Source: CADEED01 sp963842515 (GTDB lineage: Bacteria; Pseudomonadota; Gammaproteobacteria; Steroidobacterales; Steroidobacteraceae). Taken from it: a DNA stretch of 64,000 nt. The translations under genes were made by a program, and so were the position numbers. The DNA is taken from contig CAWJGO010000002.1 in NCBI GenBank assembly GCA_963842515.1, positions 1,426,001 to 1,490,000 on the forward strand. Direction: 5' to 3'. The notes below the pieces were generated by a model. The model was given only the letters and a program-made list of their open reading frames with translations. It did no database searches and was not told where the DNA came from. Below, piece after piece: positions 1 through 8,197 of this stretch (position 1 is its first letter; each line of letters begins with the position of its first letter).

Positions 1-1077
1 GGTCTGCAGGTGCGGCGCGACGTACGCGGTGCGCAGCTTGAAGGTCTCGAGCGGCACTCCCGGGACGATACCCGCGCGCGTGATGCTGCCGTGTGAGGCG
101 ACCGCGTGATCTCCATAGATGGTTCTCAGCAGCGTGGATTTTCCCGAGCCATTCGGTCCATGCACGACCCAGCAATCCCCACTGCGCACCTCCAGATCGA
201 TGTGAGAGAGAATATGCGCGTCGTCGACATGTACATCGGCATGGCGCAGGGCGACCAGCACGCGGCGCCTGCGCGGCCGGCTTCGCGCCGGCGTTTTGCG
301 TGACAGGAATTCCTTCGCCTCCTGTTGCAGCAGCACGCGGGCCTTGCCAGGCCACATGGCCCCGCTGCTCTTCACTTCTCCGCGATCCAGCTCGATCAAG
401 TGCGTCATCGAGTCGGGAACGTCTGAGCGTCGATGCGTGGCAAACACCCAGGGCATGCGCGAGCGGGCGGTGCTGTTCAGCCAGCGAAGAAATCGCGCGT
501 GATTGCGCGCGTCGAGCCCGTTGGCGACTTCATCGAGCAGCAGCAGCTTCGGCCGGCTGGCGAGCGCCCGCGCGATGAGCACCAGCCGCCGCTCGCCGTA
601 CGACAACGTGAGAAAGCGGCGTTCGGCGAGCGCATCGATGTCCAGTCGCTTCATCAGCGCGCCAACGCGCACCTGCTCGGCGGGCTCGAGCTCGCGCATG
701 GGAATATCGGTGCGCTGCGCTCCCGTGCCCACGACTTCGCGCGCGCGGAAGTTCCAGTCGTAATGTTCGTACCGGTCCTGGCGCTCGGCACCAACGTAGG
801 CAATCTCGTCGGCAATGCCGGCGGGCGTGTCGAAGCTCTCGCCCTGGAAGCGGTAACGGCGCGCCTCGCGGCCTGTCGGCTTGGGCCACACGCTGCCCGC
901 CACCAGCTTGAGCAGCTGTGTCTTGCCGGCGCCATTGCCGCCGATGAGCAGCCAGCGCTGCCCGGCATGAATGCGCCAGTTCACGTCGCGCAGCACTGCG
1001 CGCTCGCCACGATCGAGATCGATACGCCGGAGCGAGACTGAAAGTGATGACTGGGTTGCTCGCGCGCGCGTCGGCAT
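1..1077 (-). CDS. Two-domain ABC ATPase, ModF/PhrA-like (3' end outside window)
   Basis: Read on the minus strand from an ATG at 1077, this frame stays open to the window edge (359 codons). The first ATPase domain has a Walker A with GGNGAGKT (near residue 50), a degenerate signature LSYGER and a Walker B ending LLLLDE. A second domain begins after about residue 290 and shows a second Walker A, GPNGSGKST. Two ATPase cassettes in one chain with no membrane segment is the ModF/PhrA arrangement, a family linked to molybdate transport although its exact role is unclear. The rest of domain 2 lies beyond base 1. The window also carries a molybdenum cofactor operon, but no modABC permease is visible, so a molybdate role is inference. 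Confidence 0.8.
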   Translation of the reverse strand, partial: MPTRARATQSSLSVSLRRIDLDRGERAVLRDVNWRIHAGQRWLLIGGNGAGKTQLLKLVAGSVWPKPTGREARRYRFQGESFDTPAGIADEIAYVGAERQDRYEHYDWNFRAREVVGTGAQRTDIPMRELEPAEQVRVGALMKRLDIDALAERRFLTLSYGERRLVLIARALASRPKLLLLDEVANGLDARNHARFLRWLNSTARSRMPWVFATHRRSDVPDSMTHLIELDRGEVKSSGAMWPGKARVLLQQEAKEFLSRKTPARSRPRRRRVLVALRHADVHVDDAHILSHIDLEVRSGDCWVVHGPNGSGKSTLLRTIYGDHAVASHGSITRAGIVPGVPLETFKLRTAYVAPHLQT

Positions 1078-1121
1078 CGGCGCCGGAGCTTACCGGCGAA
1101 TGCCGCGCGGCGCGAGGCGCT

Positions 1122-1985
1122 TCAGGACGTGGAAATCGATGCGGGCTGGTCGGTGGGCAAGCGGGCATCCGGTTCGTAAGCCGGCAGGTCAGCTTGGGCG
1201 AACAACGCTTCGAAGTCGGCGGCAAGTACGCTGTCGAACAACTGCTCGATGTCGTCCAGCACGAAATAGGTTTTCTGGTAGGCGTCGATCAGGTAGTTGG
1301 TCCGCAGCACGCGGGGCAGATCGAAGGCAATGCGCGCGGGTCCGGTGGCGCGGGTGGCATAGATGGTCTCGCCACTCGAGGACAGTATGCCGGCACCGTA
1401 GGCGCGCAGGCCCCGCGACGTGCGCACCAGCCCGAACTCCACCGTGTACCAATACAGCCGGGCCAGCATCTTCAGCGCGGCCGGCGACCGCGCATGCGCG
1501 CCGATGGCGCCGTACGCCTGGATGAAATTCGCGAACACCGTGTGCGCGAGCATCGGCAGATGACCGAAGAAATCGTGGAACAGATCCGGCTCGACCAGGT
1601 AGTCGAGCTCATCGCGCCGGCGCATCCAGACCGTGACCGGGAATCGGCGTTCAGAAAGGTGCGCGAAGAAATCCGCCTCCGGAATCAAGCCCGGCACGCC
1701 AATCACTTCGAACCCCGTGAGCCGTTGCAATCGCTCGCTGGCCTCCTCGAGCACCGGAATCCGGTGCGCGTCGGCGCCTAACAATCGCAGGCCGGCCATG
1801 AATTCCGGCGCCGCATGTTCGGTGAGCATTCCGAGCTGGCGCTCGTACAGCGTGCGCCAGATGGCCTGTTCGTCGGTGGTGTAAGAGTCGTAGTTTTGCA
1901 CCACCCGGAAATCGGCGGCGGAGTTGGCATAGTCGCCGCGCAGGGTCACGGGCGAATGGGTCGGGGCAGCGGGGAGTCGGGCCAT
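1122..1985 (-). CDS. phhA: Phenylalanine-4-hydroxylase
   Basis: A 287-residue aromatic amino acid hydroxylase of the short bacterial type without a regulatory ACT domain. It converts phenylalanine to tyrosine using tetrahydropterin, O2 and non-heme iron. The iron ligands can be read directly: His137 and His142 in FHDFFGH and Glu183 in YTVEFGLV, the 2-His-1-Glu facial triad. Length fits bacterial PhhA (about 260-300). It is divergent from an Lrp/AsnC regulator across a 114-base gap, an arrangement that suggests local control by that regulator. No pterin-4a-carbinolamine dehydratase (phhB) is adjacent. The start at 1985 is the first ATG before the conserved region; the upstream Shine-Dalgarno is weak. 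Confidence 0.95.
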   Translation of the reverse strand: MARLPAAPTHSPVTLRGDYANSAADFRVVQNYDSYTTDEQAIWRTLYERQLGMLTEHAAPEFMAGLRLLGADAHRIPVLEEASERLQRLTGFEVIGVPGLIPEADFFAHLSERRFPVTVWMRRRDELDYLVEPDLFHDFFGHLPMLAHTVFANFIQAYGAIGAHARSPAALKMLARLYWYTVEFGLVRTSRGLRAYGAGILSSSGETIYATRATGPARIAFDLPRVLRTNYLIDAYQKTYFVLDDIEQLFDSVLAADFEALFAQADLPAYEPDARLPTDQPASISTS

Positions 1986-2079
1986 GCAGCATCTTCGCCC
2001 GCGAGGTTTGCAGGAATATGGCTATTTCTGTCAGGGGAGGCTGTGAAAATGGGTGCTATTCGCTAATTTTTCGACGGAT

Positions 2080-2098
2080 TGTGGTTAAATTAGCCACA
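2080..2098. promoter_or_regulatory. 19-bp palindrome abutting the Lrp start codon, candidate operator
   Basis: TGTGGTTAAATTAGCCACA matches its own reverse complement at all but the central base and one symmetric pair. Five-base TGTGG/CCACA ends flank an AT-rich centre, the general form of Lrp-family sites. It ends one base before the ATG at 2100, leaving no room for a separate Shine-Dalgarno, so it would overlap either the ribosome site or the core promoter of the regulator gene. It also lies in the only gap between phhA and the regulator, so binding could control both. The assignment to this Lrp protein is inference. Confidence 0.55.
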
Positions 2099-2099
2099 T

Positions 2100-2576
2100 A
2101 TGAAGCTCGACAAGACGGATCGCCGCATTCTCGATGTGCTGCAACGGGACGGACGTATCAGCGTGACCGATCTGGCGGAACGCATCGGCCTCTCGGCCAC
2201 CCCGTGCGCGCGCCGCATCCGCGCGCTCGAGACGTCGGGCCTGATCCAGGGCTACGCGGCGATCGTCGATCCGAAACGGGTCGGTCAAACCATCCAGGCG
2301 ATCGTGCAGATAAAGCTGGAGCAGCACTCCGACGAGATCGTCGAGCGCTTCCGGCGCACCCTCATCGACCGACCGGAAGTGCTCGCCTGCTACACGATGA
2401 CCGGTGAGATGGATTTCCTGCTGCACGTCATCGTGCGCGACATCGAAGCGTTGTCGGACTTCACCATGCGGCGCCTGCTGCGGGTCAATGGCGTGCGCGA
2501 CGTCACCTCGTCTATCGTGCTCGAAACCGTCAAACGCTCGCCGGTCATCCCGCTGGAAGAGCTGGCTCCCGAATAA
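2100..2576 (+). CDS. Lrp/AsnC family transcriptional regulator
   Basis: 158 residues, the normal length for the family. An N-terminal helix-turn-helix (residues about 4-45, starting LDKTDRRIL, with ERIGLSATPCARRI as the recognition segment) is followed by a RAM/ACT-like effector-binding domain (about 65-145). Such proteins form dimers to octamers and sense amino acids. Being divergent from phenylalanine hydroxylase, it may respond to phenylalanine or tyrosine, which is inference. A palindrome sits directly upstream of the start, suggesting autoregulation. No Shine-Dalgarno precedes the ATG, so the transcript may be leaderless. Confidence 0.93.
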   Translation: MKLDKTDRRILDVLQRDGRISVTDLAERIGLSATPCARRIRALETSGLIQGYAAIVDPKRVGQTIQAIVQIKLEQHSDEIVERFRRTLIDRPEVLACYTMTGEMDFLLHVIVRDIEALSDFTMRRLLRVNGVRDVTSSIVLETVKRSPVIPLEELAPE

Positions 2577-2590
2577 GACCCTTGCGGTAG

Positions 2591-3295
2591 TTAGGATGGC
2601 AGGTGCGCAAACACGTAAGCCACGACCCGATCGCAACGCTCGGCCCCGAAGTCGAAAATCTCAGTGCTTTCGCCATGCAGCCGCCGCGACAGCTCGACGC
2701 GCAGCAGGCGCTGCGCCCGGAACAGGCGCGTGCGTACCGTGGCGGCGTTGATATCGAGGCTCTCCGCGGTTTCGCGGACGTCGAGACCTTCCACGGCTCG
2801 CAGCACGAACACCGTGCGGAAATTCTCCGGCAGCGCATCGATGGCGTGTTCGAGAAGGGCGCGCGCATGCGCCGCCTCGACGAACTGGTCCGCGGTGGGC
2901 GCGTCGCTCATGGTGGCGTCTTCGGCCACGAGCGCGTCGTCGCCGACCTCGTCGAGCGAGATCGTGTCGCCACGCATGCGCCGGCGCATCATCAGCGCTT
3001 CGTTGAGCGCTACTCGCGTGATCCAGGCGCCGAATTTGCCGCGCGGCTGGTAACTGTCGAGATTGGTGAAGGCCCGAAGATAGGTTTCCTGCACAGCGTC
3101 CTGGGCCAGATCGCCATCGCGCAGCACGCTGCGCGTGACACGGAACAGCCGGCGATTGTGGCGACGCATCAGCGCTTCGAAGGCCACCCGATTGCGTTGC
3201 CGCGTGAGCTCGACCAGCCGGTCGTCAGGCAGGTCGGCCAGGGAACGCCATCCCGCGGGACGGTTGGTGAAGTCGGCATCGGAAGCTACAGCCAT
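2591..3295 (-). CDS. RNA polymerase sigma factor, ECF family
   Basis: 234 residues. Region 2 (about residues 35-105) contains the core-binding segment AQDAVQETYLRAF, and region 4 (about 150-205) contains the helix-turn-helix VRETAESLDINAATVRTRL. A C-terminal tail of about 20 residues after region 4 (FGAERCDRVVAYV) resembles tails seen in some single-gene ECF sigma factors. There is no anti-sigma gene next to it: the Lrp gene converges on one side and a tRNA lies upstream. The signal controlling it is therefore unknown. It ends 14 bases from the end of the convergent Lrp gene. Confidence 0.9.
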   Translation of the reverse strand: MAVASDADFTNRPAGWRSLADLPDDRLVELTRQRNRVAFEALMRRHNRRLFRVTRSVLRDGDLAQDAVQETYLRAFTNLDSYQPRGKFGAWITRVALNEALMMRRRMRGDTISLDEVGDDALVAEDATMSDAPTADQFVEAAHARALLEHAIDALPENFRTVFVLRAVEGLDVRETAESLDINAATVRTRLFRAQRLLRVELSRRLHGESTEIFDFGAERCDRVVAYVFAHLPS

Positions 3296-3365
3296 ATCGC
3301 CTCAATGCACCAGGCGGGCAACATGTTCCCATTCAGTTAGGCGGGCATCGATCGCAACCAGATTG

Positions 3366-3442
3366 TGGCGCGCCCGGACGGATTCGAACCGCCGACCACT
3401 TGGTTCGAAGCCAAGTGCTCTATCCAGCTGAGCTACGGGCGC
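3366..3442 (-). tRNA. tRNA-Arg (anticodon TCG, reads CGA)
   Basis: Minus-strand cloverleaf with a 7-bp acceptor stem (GCGCCCG, 3442-3436, with CGGGCGC, 3376-3370), a D-arm with AGCTCAGCTGGATAGAGC and a TψC arm with GGTTCGAATCC. The anticodon stem CTTGG/CCAAG closes a seven-base loop, CTTCGAA, which gives anticodon TCG. Discriminator G (3369) is followed by an encoded CCA (3368-3366). The 77-nt length is normal. A TCG anticodon would read CGA and would need wobble for other codons. Confidence 0.95.
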
Positions 3443-3467
3443 GTCGCGGGCATTCTAGCCGCACGCC

Positions 3468-3737
3468 TCAACGCCCGCTTCTGTTCTCGTTTCCGTCGTT
3501 TCTCAGCGGCCGGAAAAATTCGCGAATGTCCTCCGCCAGCGCCTCTGGCTGCTCCATGGCGGCGACATGCCCACCCTTGGGGAATTCGGTCCAGCGCTGG
3601 ACATTGAAGAACCGCTGCGCCCATTCGCGCGGCGGATGCGACCGGTCCTTGGGAAACGTCGCGAATGCGGCAGATGCGAAACGGCTGCGCCGACGCGAGC
3701 GTTGCCAGGCACCGAGCGTACGCGGAGTGGTAATCAT
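3468..3737 (-). pseudogene. Remnant of an epoxide hydrolase (alpha/beta hydrolase) C-terminus
   Basis: This 89-codon frame carries only the C-terminal part of an epoxide-hydrolase-like alpha/beta hydrolase: TFPKD followed by a segment containing QRWTEFPKGGHVAAMEQPE and ending in EFFRPLR. The GGH includes the family's catalytic histidine. The nucleophile-elbow aspartate, oxyanion-hole region and cap domain are missing, since nothing homologous precedes about position 3670 before the TonB receptor gene ends at 3820. The first 20 or so codons look unrelated and arginine-rich. I read it as a decayed fragment left by a deletion or insertion, unlikely to make a working enzyme. Confidence 0.7.
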
Positions 3738-3819
3738 TCCGGTGCTCCTGCCGTGATTCGAATCTGACGGGCGGCAAGACAGCGTCTGCAGTGGCAGACG
3801 CGCCTTGCTGCACCTGCGT

Positions 3820-5850
3820 TCAGAGCATCGCCCGAACCATGAGGCGAACCTCGCGGCCCGGCATGATCACTTCGTCCTTGTTGAGAGAGACCGCATTACG
3901 CTGCAGCCGATCGGTCAGGTTGCGTCCCACGAGTGATATCTCGACATCGGGACTCTTCGCGAATGGACGCCAGAGCGCCTGCGCATCGAGCGACACGAAG
4001 CCTGAGGTCGCCGTCTCGGCCGTGCCCAGGTGTTCGTCGCGGGCTCCAGTGTATTTCACCAGGACGCCAGCGCCGATCCGCGTCCCATCCCAATCGAGTC
4101 CGACTCCCACGTGGTACGGCGGGATGCGCGGCACTTCACCGCCGCCCTCGAGTGACGCGCGCACATAGTCCGCCAGCGCGACGCCCTGGAGCTCACCCTT
4201 CGCTCCTTCGAACAGGTTGACAGTGGCCTTTGCTTCAGCGCCCCAGTAGGTCGCGTCGCGTTGCTCGTAGATGAGCTCGGCAAGCTCTGCGCTGTCGCCG
4301 TCAACGCAGTCCCCTTCGTCGTCGCAGGTGCGTCCGGTGAGGTTGCCGAAGATGTAGTCACTGAATGCCGACCTCCACACGGCAGCTTCGAATGCAGAGT
4401 TTCCTGCCTCATACCGCAGCGTCGCTTCCAGCGAATTCGCGCGCTCGACGTCGAACTCGGGGTTGCCGGTCTCGAACGTAGCGGTAGCCTCGTGCGGGCC
4501 GCGCGCGTACAGCTCGGTCTGCCCCGGCGCCCGCGCGGCGCTCGACAGCGTCAAGCCGAGTCGCAGCGCATCGGTGGCGTCGAACAGCAACCCGGCCGAT
4601 GCGCTCACGGGCGTGAAGCTGCGCGAAGTCTCGGCCTCATCCGCGGGCGTCCCATCGACATGCACGGATTCGACACGTGCGCCCACATGCAGGTGCAGGC
4701 GCCCGGACAGCGGCGCATCCGCGAAGGCGAACGCCGCCGCGGACCTGGTTTCGGTGGGGAGTAGATAGTCCTCGCCCTCGCCCAGCGCGGAGAATTCCCG
4801 GTTCTGGAGTTGCGCGCCGAACGCAGCGGCGGAAAACGGGCCGATGGCGCTGAACAACGCTTCGATGCGTGCATCCCACTCGTCATCCTTGAACGTCGAG
4901 CCAACCTCGCCGGTCTCGATCTCGATTTCGCTGTGTTCGTAGTCCGCGTGGCCACCTTCGATCGTCAGGGTGTGGAACGCGCCGATCTGCGGTGCGAACG
5001 ACGTGCGCAGCAGCTCCTTGGTCTGCTTCATGTCGATGAAGGCCTCCTCGCCTGGAATTCCATAGCTCGAGTCGTAGTGGATCAGGGCGGCGCCGACACG
5101 ATTCTTGTCGAACAGATAAGAGCTGCCGAGCGAATAGCCGTCGCCCTCGAAGAAGGAGTTCGCCATCGTGCCGCCGGGGATGTCGTAGTCATCGGCTTTC
5201 CGCTTGAACCCGTCGGCATGCATGGCGAACGAACCTAAGCGCGCGTCGAGCATCGCCGACCCCTGGCGCGTATCCGCATTGATGCCGTACAGGCCGGTGA
5301 GCTCGGCGGCGAGCGGCTCGTCCGGCAGGCGCGAGGGAATGCGGTTGTTGATGGCATTGATGACACCGCCGATCGCCTGGCTGCCGTAGCGCAACGTGGC
5401 CGCGCCGCGGATGACCTCGATTCTCTGCGCGGATAGCGGATCGATTGGAATCCCATGGTCCGGACCGACGTCGGCGACATCGAAACTGCCGATGCCGTCT
5501 TCGAGCGTGCGCACCCGGCTCGAATCGAAGCCGCGGATGATGGGCCGGCTGGCCCCGGATGCGAAACCGGTACCGGTGACGCCGGGAGTTTTCGCGAGCG
5601 CATCCGCGAGATTGGCCCCGCCGGATCGCAGAATTTCGTCACGGTCGACGGATTCCACGATCGTCGCGAGCTTGTCCTCCGGCGTGATGGGTGAGGCGCT
5701 GACGACCACCGTGTCGATCGCCGATGAGGGGTCTGCAGCCGCAGCGCCTGCGCTGTAGATAGTGGTCACGAGCAACGCTGCGCGCAGCAGGGTATCGCCG
5801 CATTCGCCACGCGGCTGTGTACGAGCCCCGATGGGCATGGAAATCGTCAT
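3820..5850 (-). CDS. TonB-dependent outer membrane receptor, ZnuD-like
   Basis: 676 residues: an N-terminal export signal (about 1-38), a TonB box region (DTVVVSAS, near 45), a plug domain with IIRGFDSSRVRTLEDG and VIRGAATLRYGSQAIGGVIN, and then a beta-barrel to the C-terminus. The plug motif VGPDHG...PLSAQRIEVIRG resembles ZnuD-type zinc receptors and related copper or iron receptors, so metal uptake is the likeliest role; the exact metal is not proven. The last residue is Leu rather than the usual aromatic. A small Cys/His-containing membrane protein gene lies 62 bases upstream on the same strand and probably shares the operon. I see no clear Zur or Fur box. Confidence 0.88.
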   Translation of the reverse strand: MTISMPIGARTQPRGECGDTLLRAALLVTTIYSAGAAAADPSSAIDTVVVSASPITPEDKLATIVESVDRDEILRSGGANLADALAKTPGVTGTGFASGASRPIIRGFDSSRVRTLEDGIGSFDVADVGPDHGIPIDPLSAQRIEVIRGAATLRYGSQAIGGVINAINNRIPSRLPDEPLAAELTGLYGINADTRQGSAMLDARLGSFAMHADGFKRKADDYDIPGGTMANSFFEGDGYSLGSSYLFDKNRVGAALIHYDSSYGIPGEEAFIDMKQTKELLRTSFAPQIGAFHTLTIEGGHADYEHSEIEIETGEVGSTFKDDEWDARIEALFSAIGPFSAAAFGAQLQNREFSALGEGEDYLLPTETRSAAAFAFADAPLSGRLHLHVGARVESVHVDGTPADEAETSRSFTPVSASAGLLFDATDALRLGLTLSSAARAPGQTELYARGPHEATATFETGNPEFDVERANSLEATLRYEAGNSAFEAAVWRSAFSDYIFGNLTGRTCDDEGDCVDGDSAELAELIYEQRDATYWGAEAKATVNLFEGAKGELQGVALADYVRASLEGGGEVPRIPPYHVGVGLDWDGTRIGAGVLVKYTGARDEHLGTAETATSGFVSLDAQALWRPFAKSPDVEISLVGRNLTDRLQRNAVSLNKDEVIMPGREVRLMVRAML

Positions 5851-5912
5851 GGAATCTCTCCTCTGAAACTAACAAACACGCGACATCGAGTGCCGGCGTG
5901 AGTACTTGTCGG

Positions 5913-6263
5913 TCAGAGGATTGAAGGCGGTGCGCGGGAGCGGAATGCCGTGAAAGCCCTATGCGGGGCACGGGAGATCGGTGCGCAATCAGGCGCCCGA
6001 TCGCGGGAAACGTTGACGGCGAGGGCGACCGAGGACGCATCGCCTGCCATGTTCTGCAGTGGCGCGAACGACAGGCACTCGCCGCAGAGCTGTTGCTGTG
6101 TCGGGGCGTGGGGATCTGCATTGAGATGCGCACTGGCGTGCACCACCATGCCGAGCTGCGCGAACAACAGCGCGAGCGACAGCACATGCACGAACCAACG
6201 GCGATGACGTCGAATCAGAAGGCCTCCGCGGGTGAGTATTCCCGCAACCCCAGCTATCGACAA
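5913..6263 (-). CDS. Small membrane protein with Cys/His motifs, DUF2946-like
   Basis: About 116 residues with one hydrophobic segment (residues about 24-42) after a positively charged stretch (RRHRRW). A His-containing segment (HASAHLNADPH) and a CGEC pair follow. This arrangement resembles DUF2946 proteins, often found beside copper- or zinc-related outer membrane receptors. It lies just upstream of the ZnuD-like receptor on the same strand. The frame opens with a TTG at 6263 and no nearby ATG or GTG precedes the membrane segment, so the start is uncertain. Family assignment rests on pattern, not alignment. Confidence 0.6.
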   Translation of the reverse strand: MSIAGVAGILTRGGLLIRRHRRWFVHVLSLALLFAQLGMVVHASAHLNADPHAPTQQQLCGECLSFAPLQNMAGDASSVALAVNVSRDRAPDCAPISRAPHRAFTAFRSRAPPSIL

Positions 6264-6329
6264 GCTCGGCCCGGCGAAAGTTGCACGCCGAACGGCGCCC
6301 TACCTACGAAGTGAAAATAAATCGCATGG

Positions 6330-6350
6330 ACGCCGCCGCCTCGGCGGCGT
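6330..6350 (-). terminator. Hairpin downstream of the dehydratase gene
   Basis: Perfect 8-bp stem, ACGCCGCC (6330-6337) with GGCGGCGT (6343-6350), and a 5-base loop, starting 20 bases past the stop of the leftward dehydratase gene. In the direction of transcription it is followed by an AT-rich run (GATTTATTTTC) rather than a clean T-tract. A Rho-independent terminator is the likeliest reading. Confidence 0.55.
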
Positions 6351-6370
6351 TAAGAGTCGCGGGACGCCTT

Positions 6371-8095
6371 TCAATGGCTGTCGCGCGTCACTGTCGTGCC
6401 GCTGCCGCCCACCAGGAAGTCCAGGTCGCAGCCCTTGTCGGCCTGCTGCACGTGCTCGACATAAAGCTTGTAGTACCCGCGCCTGGGCGCCTCGGGCGCC
6501 ACCCAGGCGGCCCGGCGCTCCGCCAGCACGGCCTCGCTGACGTCCAGGTGCAAACGGCGCGCGGGCACATCGAGCTCGATGATGTCGCCGGTCTTGACCA
6601 GCGCCAGCGGACCGCCGGCGGCGGACTCGGGCGCCACGTGCAGCACCACCGTGCCATACGCGGTGCCGCTCATGCGGGCGTCCGAGATGCGCACCATGTC
6701 GGTGATGCCCTTGCGCAGCACCTTCGGCGGCAGCGCCATGTTGCCCACTTCGGCCATGCCCGGATAACCCTTCGGGCCGCAGCCCTTGAGCACCATGATG
6801 GAATTTTCGTCGATGTCGAGGTTTTCGTCGTCGATGCGCGCCTTGAAATCCTCGATGGTCTCGAACACCACCGCCTTGCCACGATGCTTGAGTAGTTTGG
6901 GTGTGGCGGCCGACGGCTTGATGACCGCGCCGTCCGGCGCGAGATTGCCGCGCAGGATGGCAATGCCGGCCTTCGCCTTGAACGGCTCGTCGAAGGCCTT
7001 GATGACTTCGCGATTCCACACCGGCGCGTTGCCGATGTTTTCGCCCATGGTCTTGCCGTTGGCAGTCATGGCGTCCTGGTTCAACACGCCGGATATCTCG
7101 CGCAACACCGCGGGCAATCCGCCGGCGTAGTAGAAGTCCTCCATGAGGAACTCACCGGAGGGCTGCAGGTTGACGAGGCATGGCAACTCCGAGCCGAGCT
7201 TGTCCCAGTCCTCGAGCGCCAGCGGAACTCCGAGCCGTCCGGCGATGGCTAACAAGTGCACCACCGAGTTGGTCGACCCGCCGATGGCCGCGTTCGCCTT
7301 GATGGCGTTCTCGAATGCCTTGCGCGTGAGGAGCTTCGACAGCACCAGGTCTTCGCGCACCATTTCGACGATGCGCCGGCCGGAGAGCTGCGCCAGCCGG
7401 TAGCGCCGCGAATCGACGGCAGGAATAGCGGCATTACCCGGCAGCGAGACGCCCAGCGCTTCGACCATGCTCGCCATGGTCGACGCCGTACCCATGGTCA
7501 TGCAGTGGCCCTTGGAGCGATGCATGCATGACTCGGCAGCCGTGAATTCTTCCTGGCTCATCTTCCCGGCGCGTACATCCTCGGACATCTGCCAGACGCC
7601 GGTGCCCGAGCCGATCTGCTTGCCGCGGAATCGCCCTGACAACATCGGCCCGCCGGAAATGCCGATGGTCGGCAGGTCGCAGCTCGCGGCTCCCATGAGC
7701 AGCGAGGGCGTGGTCTTGTCGCAACCCATGAGCAACACGACGCCGTCCATCGGATTGCCGCGGATCGATTCTTCGACGTCCATGCTGGCCAGATTGCGGA
7801 ACAGCATCGCCGTCGGCTTGAGCTGGGTCTCGCCCAGCGACATCACGGGAAACTCGAGCGGAAATCCGCCCGCTTCGTACACGCCTCGCTTCACGAATTC
7901 GGCGAGCTCGCGGAAGTGGCCATTGCAGGGAGTCAGTTCGCTCCAGGTATTGCAGATGCCGATGACCGGGCGGCCGTCGAACAGGTCGTCCGGATAGCCT
8001 TGGTTCTTGAGCCAGCTGCGATGGATGAAGCCGTCCTTGTCCTTCTTTCCAAACCAATCCTGACTGCGCAACCGCCGCTTCATCTTCGGATCCAT
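6371..8095 (-). CDS. Sugar-acid dehydratase, IlvD/Edd family (L-arabinonate dehydratase-like)
   Basis: 574 residues from an ATG at 8095, preceded by AAGGCGAG. The frame extends 12 codons further upstream, but that extension lies in the promoter region. It belongs to the IlvD/Edd family of Fe-S dehydratases, with GCDKTTP, a Cys-rich MGAASC and the C-terminal SDARMSGTAYG. The N-terminus (RRLRSQDWFG, IHRSW) and CNTWSELTPCN match the sugar-acid branch typified by L-arabinonate/D-fuconate dehydratase. That branch forms a 2-keto-3-deoxy acid from an aldonic acid. It is divergent from a sugar 1-dehydrogenase and a sugar ABC importer, which supports this role over valine/isoleucine biosynthesis. The precise sugar is not determined. 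Confidence 0.87.
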   Translation of the reverse strand: MDPKMKRRLRSQDWFGKKDKDGFIHRSWLKNQGYPDDLFDGRPVIGICNTWSELTPCNGHFRELAEFVKRGVYEAGGFPLEFPVMSLGETQLKPTAMLFRNLASMDVEESIRGNPMDGVVLLMGCDKTTPSLLMGAASCDLPTIGISGGPMLSGRFRGKQIGSGTGVWQMSEDVRAGKMSQEEFTAAESCMHRSKGHCMTMGTASTMASMVEALGVSLPGNAAIPAVDSRRYRLAQLSGRRIVEMVREDLVLSKLLTRKAFENAIKANAAIGGSTNSVVHLLAIAGRLGVPLALEDWDKLGSELPCLVNLQPSGEFLMEDFYYAGGLPAVLREISGVLNQDAMTANGKTMGENIGNAPVWNREVIKAFDEPFKAKAGIAILRGNLAPDGAVIKPSAATPKLLKHRGKAVVFETIEDFKARIDDENLDIDENSIMVLKGCGPKGYPGMAEVGNMALPPKVLRKGITDMVRISDARMSGTAYGTVVLHVAPESAAGGPLALVKTGDIIELDVPARRLHLDVSEAVLAERRAAWVAPEAPRRGYYKLYVEHVQQADKGCDLDFLVGGSGTTVTRDSH

Positions 8096-8149
8096 GTCTC
8101 GCCTTGAGTGGGAAGGGCCGCACCTTCGCACAAGCGGCGCCGGAATATC

Positions 8150-8155
8150 TATACT
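8150..8155 (+). promoter_or_regulatory. Candidate -10 element of the rightward sugar operon
   Basis: TATACT lies 42 bases upstream of the dehydrogenase start, in the 102-base gap between the divergent genes. The best -35 candidate is TTCGCA at 8125-8130 with a longish 19-base spacer. Support is moderate because the spacing is not ideal and no operator was recognised. Confidence 0.4.
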
Positions 8156-8197
8156 TCAGCGCGTTTCGCGCACCTTAGCTTTTTGAGGCGGAAGTCC

